Source: an uncultured Alphaproteobacteria bacterium
GTDB taxonomy: Bacteria > Pseudomonadota > Alphaproteobacteria > Rhizobiales > Aestuariivirgaceae
Direction of reading: 5' to 3'
Assembly: GCA_945957365.1 (NCBI GenBank)
Contig: CAMFKI010000004.1
Coordinates: forward strand, 101,463-165,462
Length of the DNA stretch: 64,000 nucleotides
A program made the translations under genes and the position numbers. Within the stretch, counting starts at the first letter, position 1, and every line of letters begins with the position of its first letter. The notes below the pieces were generated by a model, which saw only the letters and a program-made list of their open reading frames with translations, made no database searches and was not told where the DNA came from. Positions 40,095 to 48,771 of this stretch are shown here, one piece after another.

Positions 40095-42164
40095 ATGAGC
40101 AATTCCGCCACTGTTCCTTCCCTGTGGGACGACGCCAAGGCCGCCGGCATGGATGAGCCGGGCCTTCTCCTCTATCGCTCCAACCTGCTGGGCGCGGATT
40201 TGCGCATCACCAATTTCGGCGGCGGCAATACCTCTGCCAAGGTCGCGGCGAAGGACCCGCTGACCGGCCAGCCCACGACCGTTCTCTGGGTCAAGGGCTC
40301 GGGCGGCGACATCGGGTCGATGAAGCTCGACGGCTTCGCGACGCTCTACATGGACAAGCTCGAGAGCCTGAAGGGCCTCTACAAGAGCCTCGACCAGGAA
40401 GACGCCATGGTGCACGCGCTGAACCATTGCATCTTCGACCTGAACCCGCGCGCGCCCTCGATCGACACCTGCCTGCACGGCTACGTGCCCTACCCGCATG
40501 TCGACCACGTGCATTCCGACGCCGTCATCGCCATCGCGGCCTCGCAAGACTCCGAAAAGCTGACAAAGGACATCTTCGGCGACGAGATGGGTTATCTGCC
40601 CTGGCAGCGCCCTGGCATCGACCTCGGCATCAAGCTCGGCGAGATGGCGAAGAACAATCCGCAGTATGTGGGCGTCGTCCTCGGCAGCCATGGCCTGTTC
40701 ACCTGGGGGAAGACAGCGAAGGAGTGTTACGACACCACGCTGCGCATCATCAACAAGGCGGCCGTCTGGCTGGAGCGCAACAGCGCGAAGCCGGCTTTCA
40801 AGGGTTCCAGGGTCGAAGCCCTGCCCGATGCCGAGCGCCGCGCCGTGGCGCTGCGCTTGCTGCCCGAAATCCGTGGCCGCATCTCGAAGCACGAACGCAA
40901 GATCGGGCACTTCGTCGATTCGCCCGAAGTGATGGAGTTCGTGAACTCCAGCATGCTGGAGCAGCTGGCGCCTCTGGGGACCTCGTGCCCCGACCACTTC
41001 CTGCGCACCAAGATCAGGCCGCTCATCGTGCCGCATGACGCCGACGGCGCAGCCCTCGACCGATTGATCGAGGGCTACCGCGCCGACTATGCTGCCTACT
41101 ACGAGCGCTGCAAGCATGCCAATTCGCCGGCCATCCGCGATCCCAACGCGGTGATCTATCTGGTGCCGCGCGTCGGCATGCTGTCCTTCGCCAAGGACAA
41201 GGCGACGGCACGCATTGCAGCCGAATTCTACGTCAACGCCATCAACGTGATGCGCGGTGCTTCCGGCGTCTCGGCCTACAAGGGGCTGCCGGAGCAGGAG
41301 GCCTTCAACATCGAATACTGGCTGCTCGAGGAGGCGAAGCTCTCCCGCATGCCAAAGCCGAAGAGCCTTGCCGGGCGCGTCGGCTTCATCACCGGGGGCG
41401 CCGGCGGTATCGGCTCGGCGATCGCTGCAAAGCTGCTGTCGGAAGGCGCCTGCGTGGTGCTGGCCGACATCGACCAGGGTTCGCTCGATGAAGTCACTTC
41501 GGGCTTTGCCAGGACCTATGGCAAGGACAATGTTCGCGGCGTGAAGATGGACGTGACCTCGGAAGAGGCGGTGATCCGCGCCATGGAGGAGACGGCCCTT
41601 GCCTTCGGCGGCGTGGACATCGTCGTCAACAACGCCGGCATCACCATTGCCGCACCGGTTGAAGACACCACGCTCGACCTGTGGAACAGGAACCAGTCGG
41701 TGATGGGCACCGGCTATTTCCTGGTCGGGCGGGAGGGCTACCGCCTGCTGAAGCGCCAGAATCTCGGCGGCTCCATGGTCTTCATCTGTTCGAAGAATGC
41801 GGTGGCGGCCTCGCCCGGCGCCTCCGCCTATTGCGCGGTGAAGGCGGGTGAACTGCACCTCGCCCGCTGCATGGCGCTGGAGGGGGCGCCCTCCGGCATC
41901 CGCGTCAATGTGGTGAACCCCGACGCGGTGCTGCGCGGCTCAAAGATCTGGCAGGGCCCCTGGCGCGAGCAACGCGCTGCCTCGCTCAAGATTTCGCAGG
42001 ATGAGTTGGAGGAGCATTACCGCAAGCGCTCGCTGCTGCAGCGCTCGGTCTATCCCGAAGACATTGCGGAGGGAGTCTATTTCTTCGCCTCCGACCTCTC
42101 CAACAAGTCGACCGGCAACTTCCTCAACGTCGATGCCGGCAACGCCGCGTCATTCACGAGGTGA
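40095..42164 (+). CDS. rhaD: Bifunctional rhamnulose-1-phosphate aldolase / short-chain dehydrogenase
   Basis: The 689-residue fusion enzyme has a class II aldolase domain in residues ~1-410, with zinc ligands in CLHGYVPYPHVDHVHSDAVI and GSHGLFTWGKTAKEC. It splits L-rhamnulose 1-phosphate into DHAP and L-lactaldehyde. Residues ~425-689 form an SDR domain, with GRVGFITGGAGGIGSAIAAK, NNAGI and catalytic YCAVK, likely oxidising lactaldehyde. The aldolase-SDR fusion at about 690 residues is the typical rhizobial form. It is followed by rhaI after four bases. Confidence 0.95.
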   Translation: MSNSATVPSLWDDAKAAGMDEPGLLLYRSNLLGADLRITNFGGGNTSAKVAAKDPLTGQPTTVLWVKGSGGDIGSMKLDGFATLYMDKLESLKGLYKSLDQEDAMVHALNHCIFDLNPRAPSIDTCLHGYVPYPHVDHVHSDAVIAIAASQDSEKLTKDIFGDEMGYLPWQRPGIDLGIKLGEMAKNNPQYVGVVLGSHGLFTWGKTAKECYDTTLRIINKAAVWLERNSAKPAFKGSRVEALPDAERRAVALRLLPEIRGRISKHERKIGHFVDSPEVMEFVNSSMLEQLAPLGTSCPDHFLRTKIRPLIVPHDADGAALDRLIEGYRADYAAYYERCKHANSPAIRDPNAVIYLVPRVGMLSFAKDKATARIAAEFYVNAINVMRGASGVSAYKGLPEQEAFNIEYWLLEEAKLSRMPKPKSLAGRVGFITGGAGGIGSAIAAKLLSEGACVVLADIDQGSLDEVTSGFARTYGKDNVRGVKMDVTSEEAVIRAMEETALAFGGVDIVVNNAGITIAAPVEDTTLDLWNRNQSVMGTGYFLVGREGYRLLKRQNLGGSMVFICSKNAVAASPGASAYCAVKAGELHLARCMALEGAPSGIRVNVVNPDAVLRGSKIWQGPWREQRAASLKISQDELEEHYRKRSLLQRSVYPEDIAEGVYFFASDLSNKSTGNFLNVDAGNAASFTR

Positions 42165-42168
42165 CGTG

Positions 42169-43461
42169 ATGAGCTTTGCGATCTCCGAAGACTTCATCGC
42201 GTCCGAGAATGCGAAGCACGCGGCGGCGTTGGCGGAGGACTATGCCGCGCTCGGCCGCCAGCTGGCGCGGCGCGGCATCGCCATCGAGGCGATGACGGAG
42301 CGGGCGATGTCCTATGCCGTGGCGGTCCCGACCTGGGGCGTGGGCACTGGCGGCACGCGCTTTGCGCGGTTCCCCGGGCCGGGCGAGCCGCGCAACATTC
42401 ACGACAAGCTGGAGGATTGCGGCGTCATCAACCAGTTGACGCGCGTGACACCGACGGTCTCGCCGCATTTCCCGTGGGACAAGGTGAAGGACTACAATGC
42501 GCTCCGCCAGGAGGCCGCCTCACATGAGCTCGGCTTCGATGCGGTGAACTCCAATACGTTCCAGGACCAGCGCGACCAGCGGCTCTCCTACAAGTTCGGC
42601 TCGCTCTCCCACGCCGACAAGACCACGCGCGTCCAAGCCGTCGAGCACAATCTCGAATGCATCGAGATCGGTCGCCAGCTGGGCTCGACGGCGCTGACCG
42701 TGTGGATCGCCGACGGGTCGAACTTTCCCGGCCAGTCGAACCTCAACGCCGCCTTCGACCGCTACATGGATTCGCTGCGCATCATCTATGACGCACTGCC
42801 GAAGGACTGGTACGTCTTCCTCGAGCACAAGCTCTATGAGCCGGCTTTCTATTCGACGGTGATCTCCGACTGGGGTTCGAGCTTCATGGCGGCGCTCGAG
42901 CTGGGGCCGCGGGCCCGCTGCCTCGTCGACCTCGGCCATCATGCGCCCAACACCAACATCGAGCAGATCGTGGCGCGGCTGATTCGCGCCGGAAAGCTCG
43001 CGGGTTTCCACTTCAACGATTCGAAATATGGCGACGACGACCTCGATTCGGGTTCGGTGGACCCGTTCCGCCTGTTCCTGGTGTTCAATGAACTGGTCGA
43101 TGCCGAGCTGCGCCGGGTGGAGGGATTTTCACCTGCCTACATGATCGACCAGTCGCACAACGTGACCGACCCGATCGAGAGCCTGATGGCCTCGGCGGTC
43201 GAGATCCAGCGCGCCTTCGTGCAGGCCTCGCTGATCGACCGCGAATTGCTGGAGGCCGCGCAGAACGGCAGCGACGCGATGCTCGGCCACCGCCTCGTCA
43301 AGCAGGCCTTCATCACCGATGTTTCGCCCATCCTGGCCGAAGCCCGGCGCCGCAAGGGTGGGGCCATCGATCCGCTCGGCCTTTACCGGTCGAGCGGCTA
43401 TCGCGCGGAGAAGACGAGGGAGCGGCCGCCCGTGGAGGGCACCGCCGCCGGCATCGTCTAG
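42169..43461 (+). CDS. rhaI: L-rhamnose isomerase, rhizobial catabolic type
   Basis: The 430-residue TIM-barrel isomerase converts L-rhamnose to L-rhamnulose. Metal-binding and family stretches include AVAVPTWGVGTGGTRFARFP, TVWIADGSNFPGQSNL, WYVFLEHKLYEPAFYSTVI, LVDLGHHAPNTNIEQI and GFHFNDSKYGDDDLDSGSVD. GAGGTGA lies just before the ATG. It overlaps the convergent MerR gene by four bases. No rhamnulokinase or rhamnose mutarotase gene follows, unlike the R. leguminosarum locus. Confidence 0.94.
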   Translation: MSFAISEDFIASENAKHAAALAEDYAALGRQLARRGIAIEAMTERAMSYAVAVPTWGVGTGGTRFARFPGPGEPRNIHDKLEDCGVINQLTRVTPTVSPHFPWDKVKDYNALRQEAASHELGFDAVNSNTFQDQRDQRLSYKFGSLSHADKTTRVQAVEHNLECIEIGRQLGSTALTVWIADGSNFPGQSNLNAAFDRYMDSLRIIYDALPKDWYVFLEHKLYEPAFYSTVISDWGSSFMAALELGPRARCLVDLGHHAPNTNIEQIVARLIRAGKLAGFHFNDSKYGDDDLDSGSVDPFRLFLVFNELVDAELRRVEGFSPAYMIDQSHNVTDPIESLMASAVEIQRAFVQASLIDRELLEAAQNGSDAMLGHRLVKQAFITDVSPILAEARRRKGGAIDPLGLYRSSGYRAEKTRERPPVEGTAAGIV

Positions 43462-43868
43462 GCGACGAGACTGTCGAGCGCCGTGCTGGTCTTCTCGATC
43501 TGCAGGAGCAGTTCGTCCTGGCGGTTCTTGAGGAGGTCGAGGTGCTGCTTGAGATGGCGCACCGCCTTCTCGCTCGCCAGCACGTCTTCCTCGGGCGCCA
43601 GCATGTCGAGGATCTCGCGGATCTGCGCGATCGGAACGCCCAGGCGCCTCAGCGTCAGGATGTTCTTGAGGCGGCGCACGTCGCTCGCGAGATAGGTGCG
43701 GAAGCGGCCGTGGCGGGGCGGCGAAATCAGCTCCACACGTTCATAGAACCGGATGGTCTTGGGGTCGGTGGCGGTGAGCTTGGCCAGCTCGCCGATGAAC
43801 AGGAAACCGTCCTGGGGGAGATCGCTACCAGACTGAATTTCCTGCGTGTCCTTCACTTGATTATCCAT
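43458..43868 (-). CDS. MerR-family transcriptional regulator
   Basis: The 136-residue protein has an N-terminal MerR winged helix (FLFIGELAKLTATDPKTIRF, then YERVELISPPRHGRFRTY, SDVRRLKNILTLRRLGVPIA) and a C-terminal coiled coil (KAVRHLKQHLDLLKNRQDEL). No metal-binding cysteines follow, so it is not a metal sensor of the classic type. AGGAG lies five bases before the ATG at 43868; the open frame upstream of it is not conserved-looking. It lies between the rhamnose and flagellar clusters, convergent with rhaI. The target is unknown; a dyad 60 bases upstream suggests autoregulation. Confidence 0.85.
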   Translation of the reverse strand: MDNQVKDTQEIQSGSDLPQDGFLFIGELAKLTATDPKTIRFYERVELISPPRHGRFRTYLASDVRRLKNILTLRRLGVPIAQIREILDMLAPEEDVLASEKAVRHLKQHLDLLKNRQDELLLQIEKTSTALDSLVA

Positions 43869-44225
43869 GGCACTCCTGTTTGCGGAGGGTCTGCGGCTCT
43901 CCAGCGACAACAGGTTTAGCAGCAAGATTATGCGCGTCAAGGCTGCATAATATACCGTTTACGTCTTTTGCGTGTGTTCCACGTCTATGGCTGATGGAAC
44001 ACAATGCGGGGTCGGCAATATTTGTATTTACGGGAGCTGGATGGACTTGGAATAAAACTCCTCATCCCGTGCAGTATTCGATATTGAAAATCGTCGTTAT
44101 ACTTCGTTTAACTCTATGAAATTATTGCATTTTAACCAGTTATTAACCAAATGATCTTGAAACTGCTTTCGTCAGACAGTGAGTCCGCACCGCGGACGCA
44201 GGAACCCGGAAAGCAGATTGCCACC
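43869..44225. other. AT-rich divergent intergenic region (MerR gene / ftcR-like gene)
   Basis: About 357 bases without a convincing gene, clearly more AT-rich than the rest, most strongly at about 44010-44150. It must hold the promoters of the MerR gene and of the ftcR-like regulator. Near the right end TTTAACCAGTTATTAACC contains two TTAACC-like repeats. An open frame running from 44151 into the regulator may be part of its leader. Confidence 0.5.
43927..43951 (-). promoter_or_regulatory. Inverted repeat ATTATGC-N11-GCATAAT with embedded TTGACG
   Basis: Seven-base arms (43927-43933 and 43945-43951) flank an 11-base centre. On the minus strand the centre contains TTGACG at 43940-43935, a good -35 for the MerR gene whose start lies about 65 bases downstream. 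MerR proteins usually bind dyads within their own promoter, so this is a candidate autoregulatory site. Confidence 0.4.
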
Positions 44226-44921
44226 ATGATCATTCTCGTCGACGACCGTCTCGATGTGACCGATGCCTATCGCGCCAGCTTCGGAAGGGAGGGAATCTCC
44301 GCCGCCAGCTTCACCCCACTCGATTTCGACAACTGGTTCCATTCGACCAGCGGCCCCGACCTGGCGGCGGTCGAGGCCTTCATCCTGGGCGATTTCCATC
44401 AGCGCGAAACCGTGACCCGCGCGATCAAGACGCGTTCCGAGGCGCCGGCCATTGCCCTCAACGATGCGATCGGCCTCGAAGCGACACTCAAGCTGTTCGC
44501 CGCGGGCGTCGACGACGTCGTGCGCAAGCCCGTCCATGCCCGCGAGATCATTGCCCGGATCGGCGCCATCCGCCGCCGCACCAGCCTGCTCTCCAAGTCC
44601 ACCGACCTCGGCGAACTTCGCGTCTTCAACGACGGCCGCGACCCGGAAGTGGGCGGCCGCGCGCTGATGCTGCCGCGGCGGGAACGGCGGATTCTGGAAT
44701 ATCTCGCCGACAATCGAAATCGCCGCGTCAGCCGCAACCAGATCTTCAACGCGGTCTATGGCCTGTTCGACGAAGAGGTCGAGGAGAGCGTGGTCGAAAG
44801 CCATATCAGCAAGCTGCGGAAGAAGCTGCGCCATGCCCTGGGCTATGATCCCATCGATACCAAGCGCTATCTTGGCTACCAGATCCTGTCGCGCGAGCAG
44901 GCCGCCTCAGAGGCTGCCTGA
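44226..44921 (+). CDS. ftcR: FtcR/Rem-type flagellar response regulator (OmpR-family DNA-binding)
   Basis: The 231-residue protein has a receiver-like domain MIILVDDRLDVTDAYRASFG through VDDVVRKPVHAREIIARIGA. An OmpR winged helix follows, with LPRRERRILEYLADNRNRRV, NQIFNAVYGLFDEEVEESVV and HISKLRKKLRHALGYDPI. It resembles Brucella FtcR and Sinorhizobium Rem, which activate flagellar class IB/II genes. The expected phospho-acceptor aspartate is not obvious where strand 3 should end (VEAFILGDF), so activity may be phosphorylation-independent. The ATG at 44226 gives the family N-terminus; an upstream ATG at 44151 adds 25 unmatched residues. It overlaps the convergent fliI by 15 bases. Confidence 0.85.
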   Translation: MIILVDDRLDVTDAYRASFGREGISAASFTPLDFDNWFHSTSGPDLAAVEAFILGDFHQRETVTRAIKTRSEAPAIALNDAIGLEATLKLFAAGVDDVVRKPVHAREIIARIGAIRRRTSLLSKSTDLGELRVFNDGRDPEVGGRALMLPRRERRILEYLADNRNRRVSRNQIFNAVYGLFDEEVEESVVESHISKLRKKLRHALGYDPIDTKRYLGYQILSREQAASEAA

Positions 44922-46259
44922 CAGTGCCGCGGCAATGTCGTGGAACGGGTCGGCAGAGGGCGGATCGCCCGCCTGCTGGCTCAGGACCCGGTAGAGCTTC
45001 GGCACGAGTTCCACCGCGCGGTCGAGTTCCGGATCGGCACCCGGCACATGGCCGCCCATGGCGCGGAGATCGCGCGTATCCTCGAAGCGCGCAGCGAGGC
45101 GTTTCAGTTCCAGCACGGCCTTGGCCTGATCGGAGGTCCACACCCGCGGCGCAAGGCGCGACAATGAAGACAGGAGATTGACAGCCGGGTAGCGGCCCTG
45201 CTCGCCGATCGCCCGGTCCAGCACGATGTGACCATCGAGCGTTCCGCGCACCGTGTCGGCGACGGGATCGTTGTGGTCGTCCCCGTCGACGAGTACGGCA
45301 TAGATACCGGTGATGGTGCCCTTGCCATCGGCCCCTGGCCCCGCCCGCTCGAGCAGCTGCGGAAGATCGCTGAAAACCGATGGCGGATAGCCGCGTGCCA
45401 CCGGCGGTTCGCCGGCAGCCAGCGCCACCTCGCGGCAGGCGTGGGCATAGCGGGTGACCGAATCCATGATGAGCAGGACATTCTGGCCCTGGTCACGGAA
45501 ATGCTCGGCCAGCGACGTGGCGAGCTGCGGCGCCAGCCGCCGCATCATCGCGCTCTCATCGCCGGTGGCCAGGATCGTCACCGCCTCCCTGGCCACAGAG
45601 CCGAGGGTATGTTCCACGAACTCCCGCACCTCGCGCCCGCGCTCGCCGACGAGCGCCACGATGACGCGATCGAAGCCCGACGCCCGGGCGATCATCGACA
45701 GCAGGGTTGACTTGCCAACGCCGGAGCCGGCGAAGATGCCGAGGCGCTGGCCCCGGCACAGCGGCGTGAAGGCGTCGATGACCCGCACCCCGGTGGCGAT
45801 GCCGCTCGAAACGATCTGGCGTGCCATCGCGGGCGGAGGGGCTGCGGCAAGCTTCACCGCCTGGGCACCGCGGCGCAGCACGTCACCGCCGTCGACCGGC
45901 CTCGCCAGCGCGTCGATGATGCGGCCGCGCCAGCTGTCGTCGGGACAATAAAGGAGTTCGCCCCGCAGATGGACGGGGTCGGACAGCGCAACCGAGGCGC
46001 GGGCATCGTAGGGCTTGCAATGGGCAAGCTCCCTGTCGAGGCGGATCACCTCGGCAAGGACGGGCCCCCGGGCGGTCGCGATTTCCACCAGGGACGCAAT
46101 GCGAAGGCCGTGCGACAAGCCGGAGATTTCAATGGATGTGGGGCCGATCGTGCAGATCCGGCCCACCATCCGCGCGAAGGGCAGATCCTGTGCCACCGCC
46201 CGCACGCGCCGGGCCAGGGCCTGCAGCGGAAGATCGGCGGTTTTGCCCGAAGCACTCAC
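44907..46259 (-). CDS. fliI: Flagellum-specific ATP synthase FliI
   Basis: The 450-residue ATPase energises flagellar type III export at the cytoplasmic base. Walker A is IFAGSGVGKSTLLSMIAR near residue 185, Walker B VLLIMDSVTRYAHA near 260, and the export-ATPase signature GYPPSVFSDLPQLLERAG is near 300. The start is a GTG overlapping the flgF stop (GTGA). It is the last gene of DUF1217-flgF-fliI. Confidence 0.96.
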   Translation of the reverse strand: MSASGKTADLPLQALARRVRAVAQDLPFARMVGRICTIGPTSIEISGLSHGLRIASLVEIATARGPVLAEVIRLDRELAHCKPYDARASVALSDPVHLRGELLYCPDDSWRGRIIDALARPVDGGDVLRRGAQAVKLAAAPPPAMARQIVSSGIATGVRVIDAFTPLCRGQRLGIFAGSGVGKSTLLSMIARASGFDRVIVALVGERGREVREFVEHTLGSVAREAVTILATGDESAMMRRLAPQLATSLAEHFRDQGQNVLLIMDSVTRYAHACREVALAAGEPPVARGYPPSVFSDLPQLLERAGPGADGKGTITGIYAVLVDGDDHNDPVADTVRGTLDGHIVLDRAIGEQGRYPAVNLLSSLSRLAPRVWTSDQAKAVLELKRLAARFEDTRDLRAMGGHVPGADPELDRAVELVPKLYRVLSQQAGDPPSADPFHDIAAALSGSL

Positions 46260-46984
46260 CCGCTGCGGGCGCCAAGGCCCTGGATCGTATCGCGCAGGGC
46301 CTGGTCGCGCTGTTCGAGGCTGGCGCTCATCGCTTCAAAGGCGCGTTGCACCGCGATGAGGCGCGTCATCTCGATGACGGGATTCACATTCGATTCTTCG
46401 GTGAAGCCCTGAACGATGCCATTCTGCGTGAAGTCGTCGATCGGGGTGGCAGGGGCAGTGGGCAGGAGGGCCGAATTCTCATAACGGCCATAGCCCTTGG
46501 ACAGGTCGATGTCGAACAGGCCGAGGGCGCCGATGGTGCGGCCCTTCTGGCGCAGCGTGCCGTCGTTGGCGATCTCCGGCGTGCCGCCATCCGGATCGAC
46601 CGTGAGCGGCGCGCCGCCCGCATCGAGAACCGGGTGGCCTTCCAGCGTGACGATATCGCCGGTGGGCAGCATCTGCATGCGTCCGTCGCGGGTATAGGCG
46701 GTGCCCTGGGGCGTGGCGATGGCCAGAAAGCCCTTTCCCCGCACTGCGACATCGAGGGGATTGCCGGTCTGCTTGAATGCGCCTCCAGCCATGTCGACAT
46801 GCGGACCGCCGTCGAAGGCAAAGCTGGTGACGAAGGGCTCGGTCTTCGACACCACAGTGGCGAAGGTCACGGCTTCAGCCTTGTAACCGGCAGTCCCCGC
46901 ATTCGCCACATTGCTTGCGATGGTTTCGAGCCGGCGGGCAAGCGCCAGCTGGCCCGAAAGCCCGACGGGCGTGGACATGTCCAT
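46256..46984 (-). CDS. flgF: Flagellar basal-body rod protein FlgF
   Basis: The 242-residue proximal rod protein starts [20 protein letters not shown] and contains the rod motif ETIASNVANAGTAGYKAEAV, the central GNPLDVAVRGKGFLAIATPQ and the C-terminal SNVNPVIEMTRLIAVQRAFE. The ATG at 46984 overlaps the DUF1217 gene's stop by one base; the more upstream open frame belongs to another gene's coding region. Confidence 0.94.
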   Translation of the reverse strand: MDMSTPVGLSGQLALARRLETIASNVANAGTAGYKAEAVTFATVVSKTEPFVTSFAFDGGPHVDMAGGAFKQTGNPLDVAVRGKGFLAIATPQGTAYTRDGRMQMLPTGDIVTLEGHPVLDAGGAPLTVDPDGGTPEIANDGTLRQKGRTIGALGLFDIDLSKGYGRYENSALLPTAPATPIDDFTQNGIVQGFTEESNVNPVIEMTRLIAVQRAFEAMSASLEQRDQALRDTIQGLGARSG

Positions 46985-47766
46985 CAGCGGCCATAGCTCC
47001 GCAGCATCTGCATGCTCAGCAGCAGGGAGTTGTCGAAGGTCGAGAGCGTGGAGGTGCTGAGGCCGATCTGCGGCACCTGCTGGCTTCCGGTCCCGTTTGC
47101 GGCCTGCCACCGCGCCGTGAAGCGGGTGAGGAAGTTGTCGAGCTTCACCGGATCGGTGAAGTCGGCAACGTTGATCTTGGACCCGATAAAGGCCGCCTGC
47201 GTTTCGACGTCGGTGTTGGAATAGGCGGCAGGCAGGCCGAGCGCCGTTTGCAGAACCTTGTAGAGTGCAGGATCGCCCATCAGCCCATAGATACTGGTCA
47301 CGTCAGGCGCCTTGCGCTGGAAATACAGGGCAAGCTTCAGGCCTTCGTCGCTCTGGCCCGCATCGGTTTCGAGCTGGATGCGGAGATAGCGGTCCACCGT
47401 CCCCTGCTGGGTCCGGTCGAAGGCGGTGGCCGTGGCGCCATAGCGCGCGAAGTTGAAGGCCTCGGCAAAGTCGCGAAAGCGCGGATCGGTCAGCTGCAGG
47501 GCAAAGCTCTTGGAGCCGTCGATGCCCTCGATCAGGACCTTGCGCATGAAGGCCTTGCCATAGATCATGTCCTTCAGCCCATAAGCGGTCATCGCAAACT
47601 TGTAGAGCCTGTCGTTACTCAGAAAGTCGTCGACGGATTTCACGTTGCGGATGTTCGACAGGTAATAGTCGGCCTCACGCTTGATCTCCGGTCGCTGGGA
47701 GATGGTCGTGATGGTCTTGTCGATGTTCTGGCTGATCTGCTGATATCGCGCGACGGTGCCGAGCAT
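46984..47766 (-). CDS. DUF1217 flagellar-cluster protein
   Basis: The 260-residue helical protein typically lies first in the rhizobial flgF-fliI operon. Visible features are [40 protein letters not shown], and a C-terminal tail [20 protein letters not shown]. The function is unknown; repeated AYGL/ALGLP blocks suggest an internal duplication. The ATG at 47766 is chosen because GGAGGAA lies five bases before it. It is divergent from motA across 128 bases that should hold both flagellar promoters. Confidence 0.85.
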   Translation of the reverse strand: MLGTVARYQQISQNIDKTITTISQRPEIKREADYYLSNIRNVKSVDDFLSNDRLYKFAMTAYGLKDMIYGKAFMRKVLIEGIDGSKSFALQLTDPRFRDFAEAFNFARYGATATAFDRTQQGTVDRYLRIQLETDAGQSDEGLKLALYFQRKAPDVTSIYGLMGDPALYKVLQTALGLPAAYSNTDVETQAAFIGSKINVADFTDPVKLDNFLTRFTARWQAANGTGSQQVPQIGLSTSTLSTFDNSLLLSMQMLRSYGR

Positions 47767-47894
47767 GCGTTCCTCCGCCCACGACACTGCTGCGCTGTCC
47801 TTGCCCGGACCTGAAGAACCCAGCGACAGTTCGGCGCAAGCCGCGCAGCCTAGCTAGTGAGGTTAAGGAACCCTTTCGCGGAGCATTGGCACTC

Positions 47895-48770
47895 ATGACC
47901 TTCGTCATCGGCATGGTCATCGTCTTCGGTTGCCTGCTGGGTGGATTTGCAGCCATGGGCGGCCACATCGCCGTGCTCTGGCAGCCGTTCGAATACATCA
48001 TCATCCTCGGTTCGGCGATCGGCACGTTTTTCGTGGCCAACCCGATGAAGGTGGTCAAGGACTCCTTCAAGGCCGTCGTGGAAGCGATCAAGGAAGCGAC
48101 CCCCAAGCCACGCGACTATCTCGACACGCTGGCGATCCTCTATGCCCTGATGCGCGAGCTTCGCACCAAGACCCGCACCGAGATGGAGGTGCATGTCGAC
48201 AATCCCGGTGATTCGGAGATCTTCAAAGCCTTTCCGAAAATCCTGTCGGAGAAAGACCTGACGAACTTCATCTGCGACTATTGCCGGCTGATCATCATCG
48301 GCAATGCGCGGACCCACGAGATCGAAGCGCTGATGGACGAGGAGATCCAGACCATCCAGCGCGACAAGCTGAAGGTCTATTTCGCGCTGTCGGCCATTGC
48401 CGACGGCCTGCCCGCACTCGGCATCGTCGCCGCGGTTCTGGGCGTGATCAAGGCGATGGGTGCACTCGACCAGCCGCCGGAAGTCCTGGGCCACCTGATC
48501 GGTGCGGCACTGGTCGGCACCTTCGCCGGCATCCTGTTTTCCTACGGGGTCTTCGGTCCGCTGGCCACCAAGGTGAAGTCAGTGCGCGAGAAGAAGGTGA
48601 GGCTCTACGTCATCATCAAGCAAACCCTGCTGGCCTTCATGAACGGCGCCATGCCGCAGGTGGCGCTGGAGCATGGGCGAAAGACCATCTCGGCCTATGA
48701 GCGTCCGAGCATATCCGAGGTGGAGCAGGAGACAATGAATTCGGGCTCTGCCGATTCAAAGGCGGCGTGA
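47895..48770 (+). CDS. motA: Flagellar motor stator protein MotA
   Basis: The 291-residue membrane protein has four predicted membrane segments: [20 protein letters not shown], the [20 protein letters not shown] segment, then [20 protein letters not shown] and [20 protein letters not shown]. The cytoplasmic loop carries charged residues that contact FliG. With MotB it forms the proton channel. The ATG at 47895 is preferred to a TTG nine bases earlier. GGAG lies 11 bases upstream. Confidence 0.95.
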   Translation: MTFVIGMVIVFGCLLGGFAAMGGHIAVLWQPFEYIIILGSAIGTFFVANPMKVVKDSFKAVVEAIKEATPKPRDYLDTLAILYALMRELRTKTRTEMEVHVDNPGDSEIFKAFPKILSEKDLTNFICDYCRLIIIGNARTHEIEALMDEEIQTIQRDKLKVYFALSAIADGLPALGIVAAVLGVIKAMGALDQPPEVLGHLIGAALVGTFAGILFSYGVFGPLATKVKSVREKKVRLYVIIKQTLLAFMNGAMPQVALEHGRKTISAYERPSISEVEQETMNSGSADSKAA

Positions 48771-48771
48771 T

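Noticed and set aside
39987..41858. Minus-strand open frame of more than 600 codons opposite rhaD
   Set aside because: Shadow of rhaD; it runs through the rhaS-rhaD hairpin and has no protein motif.
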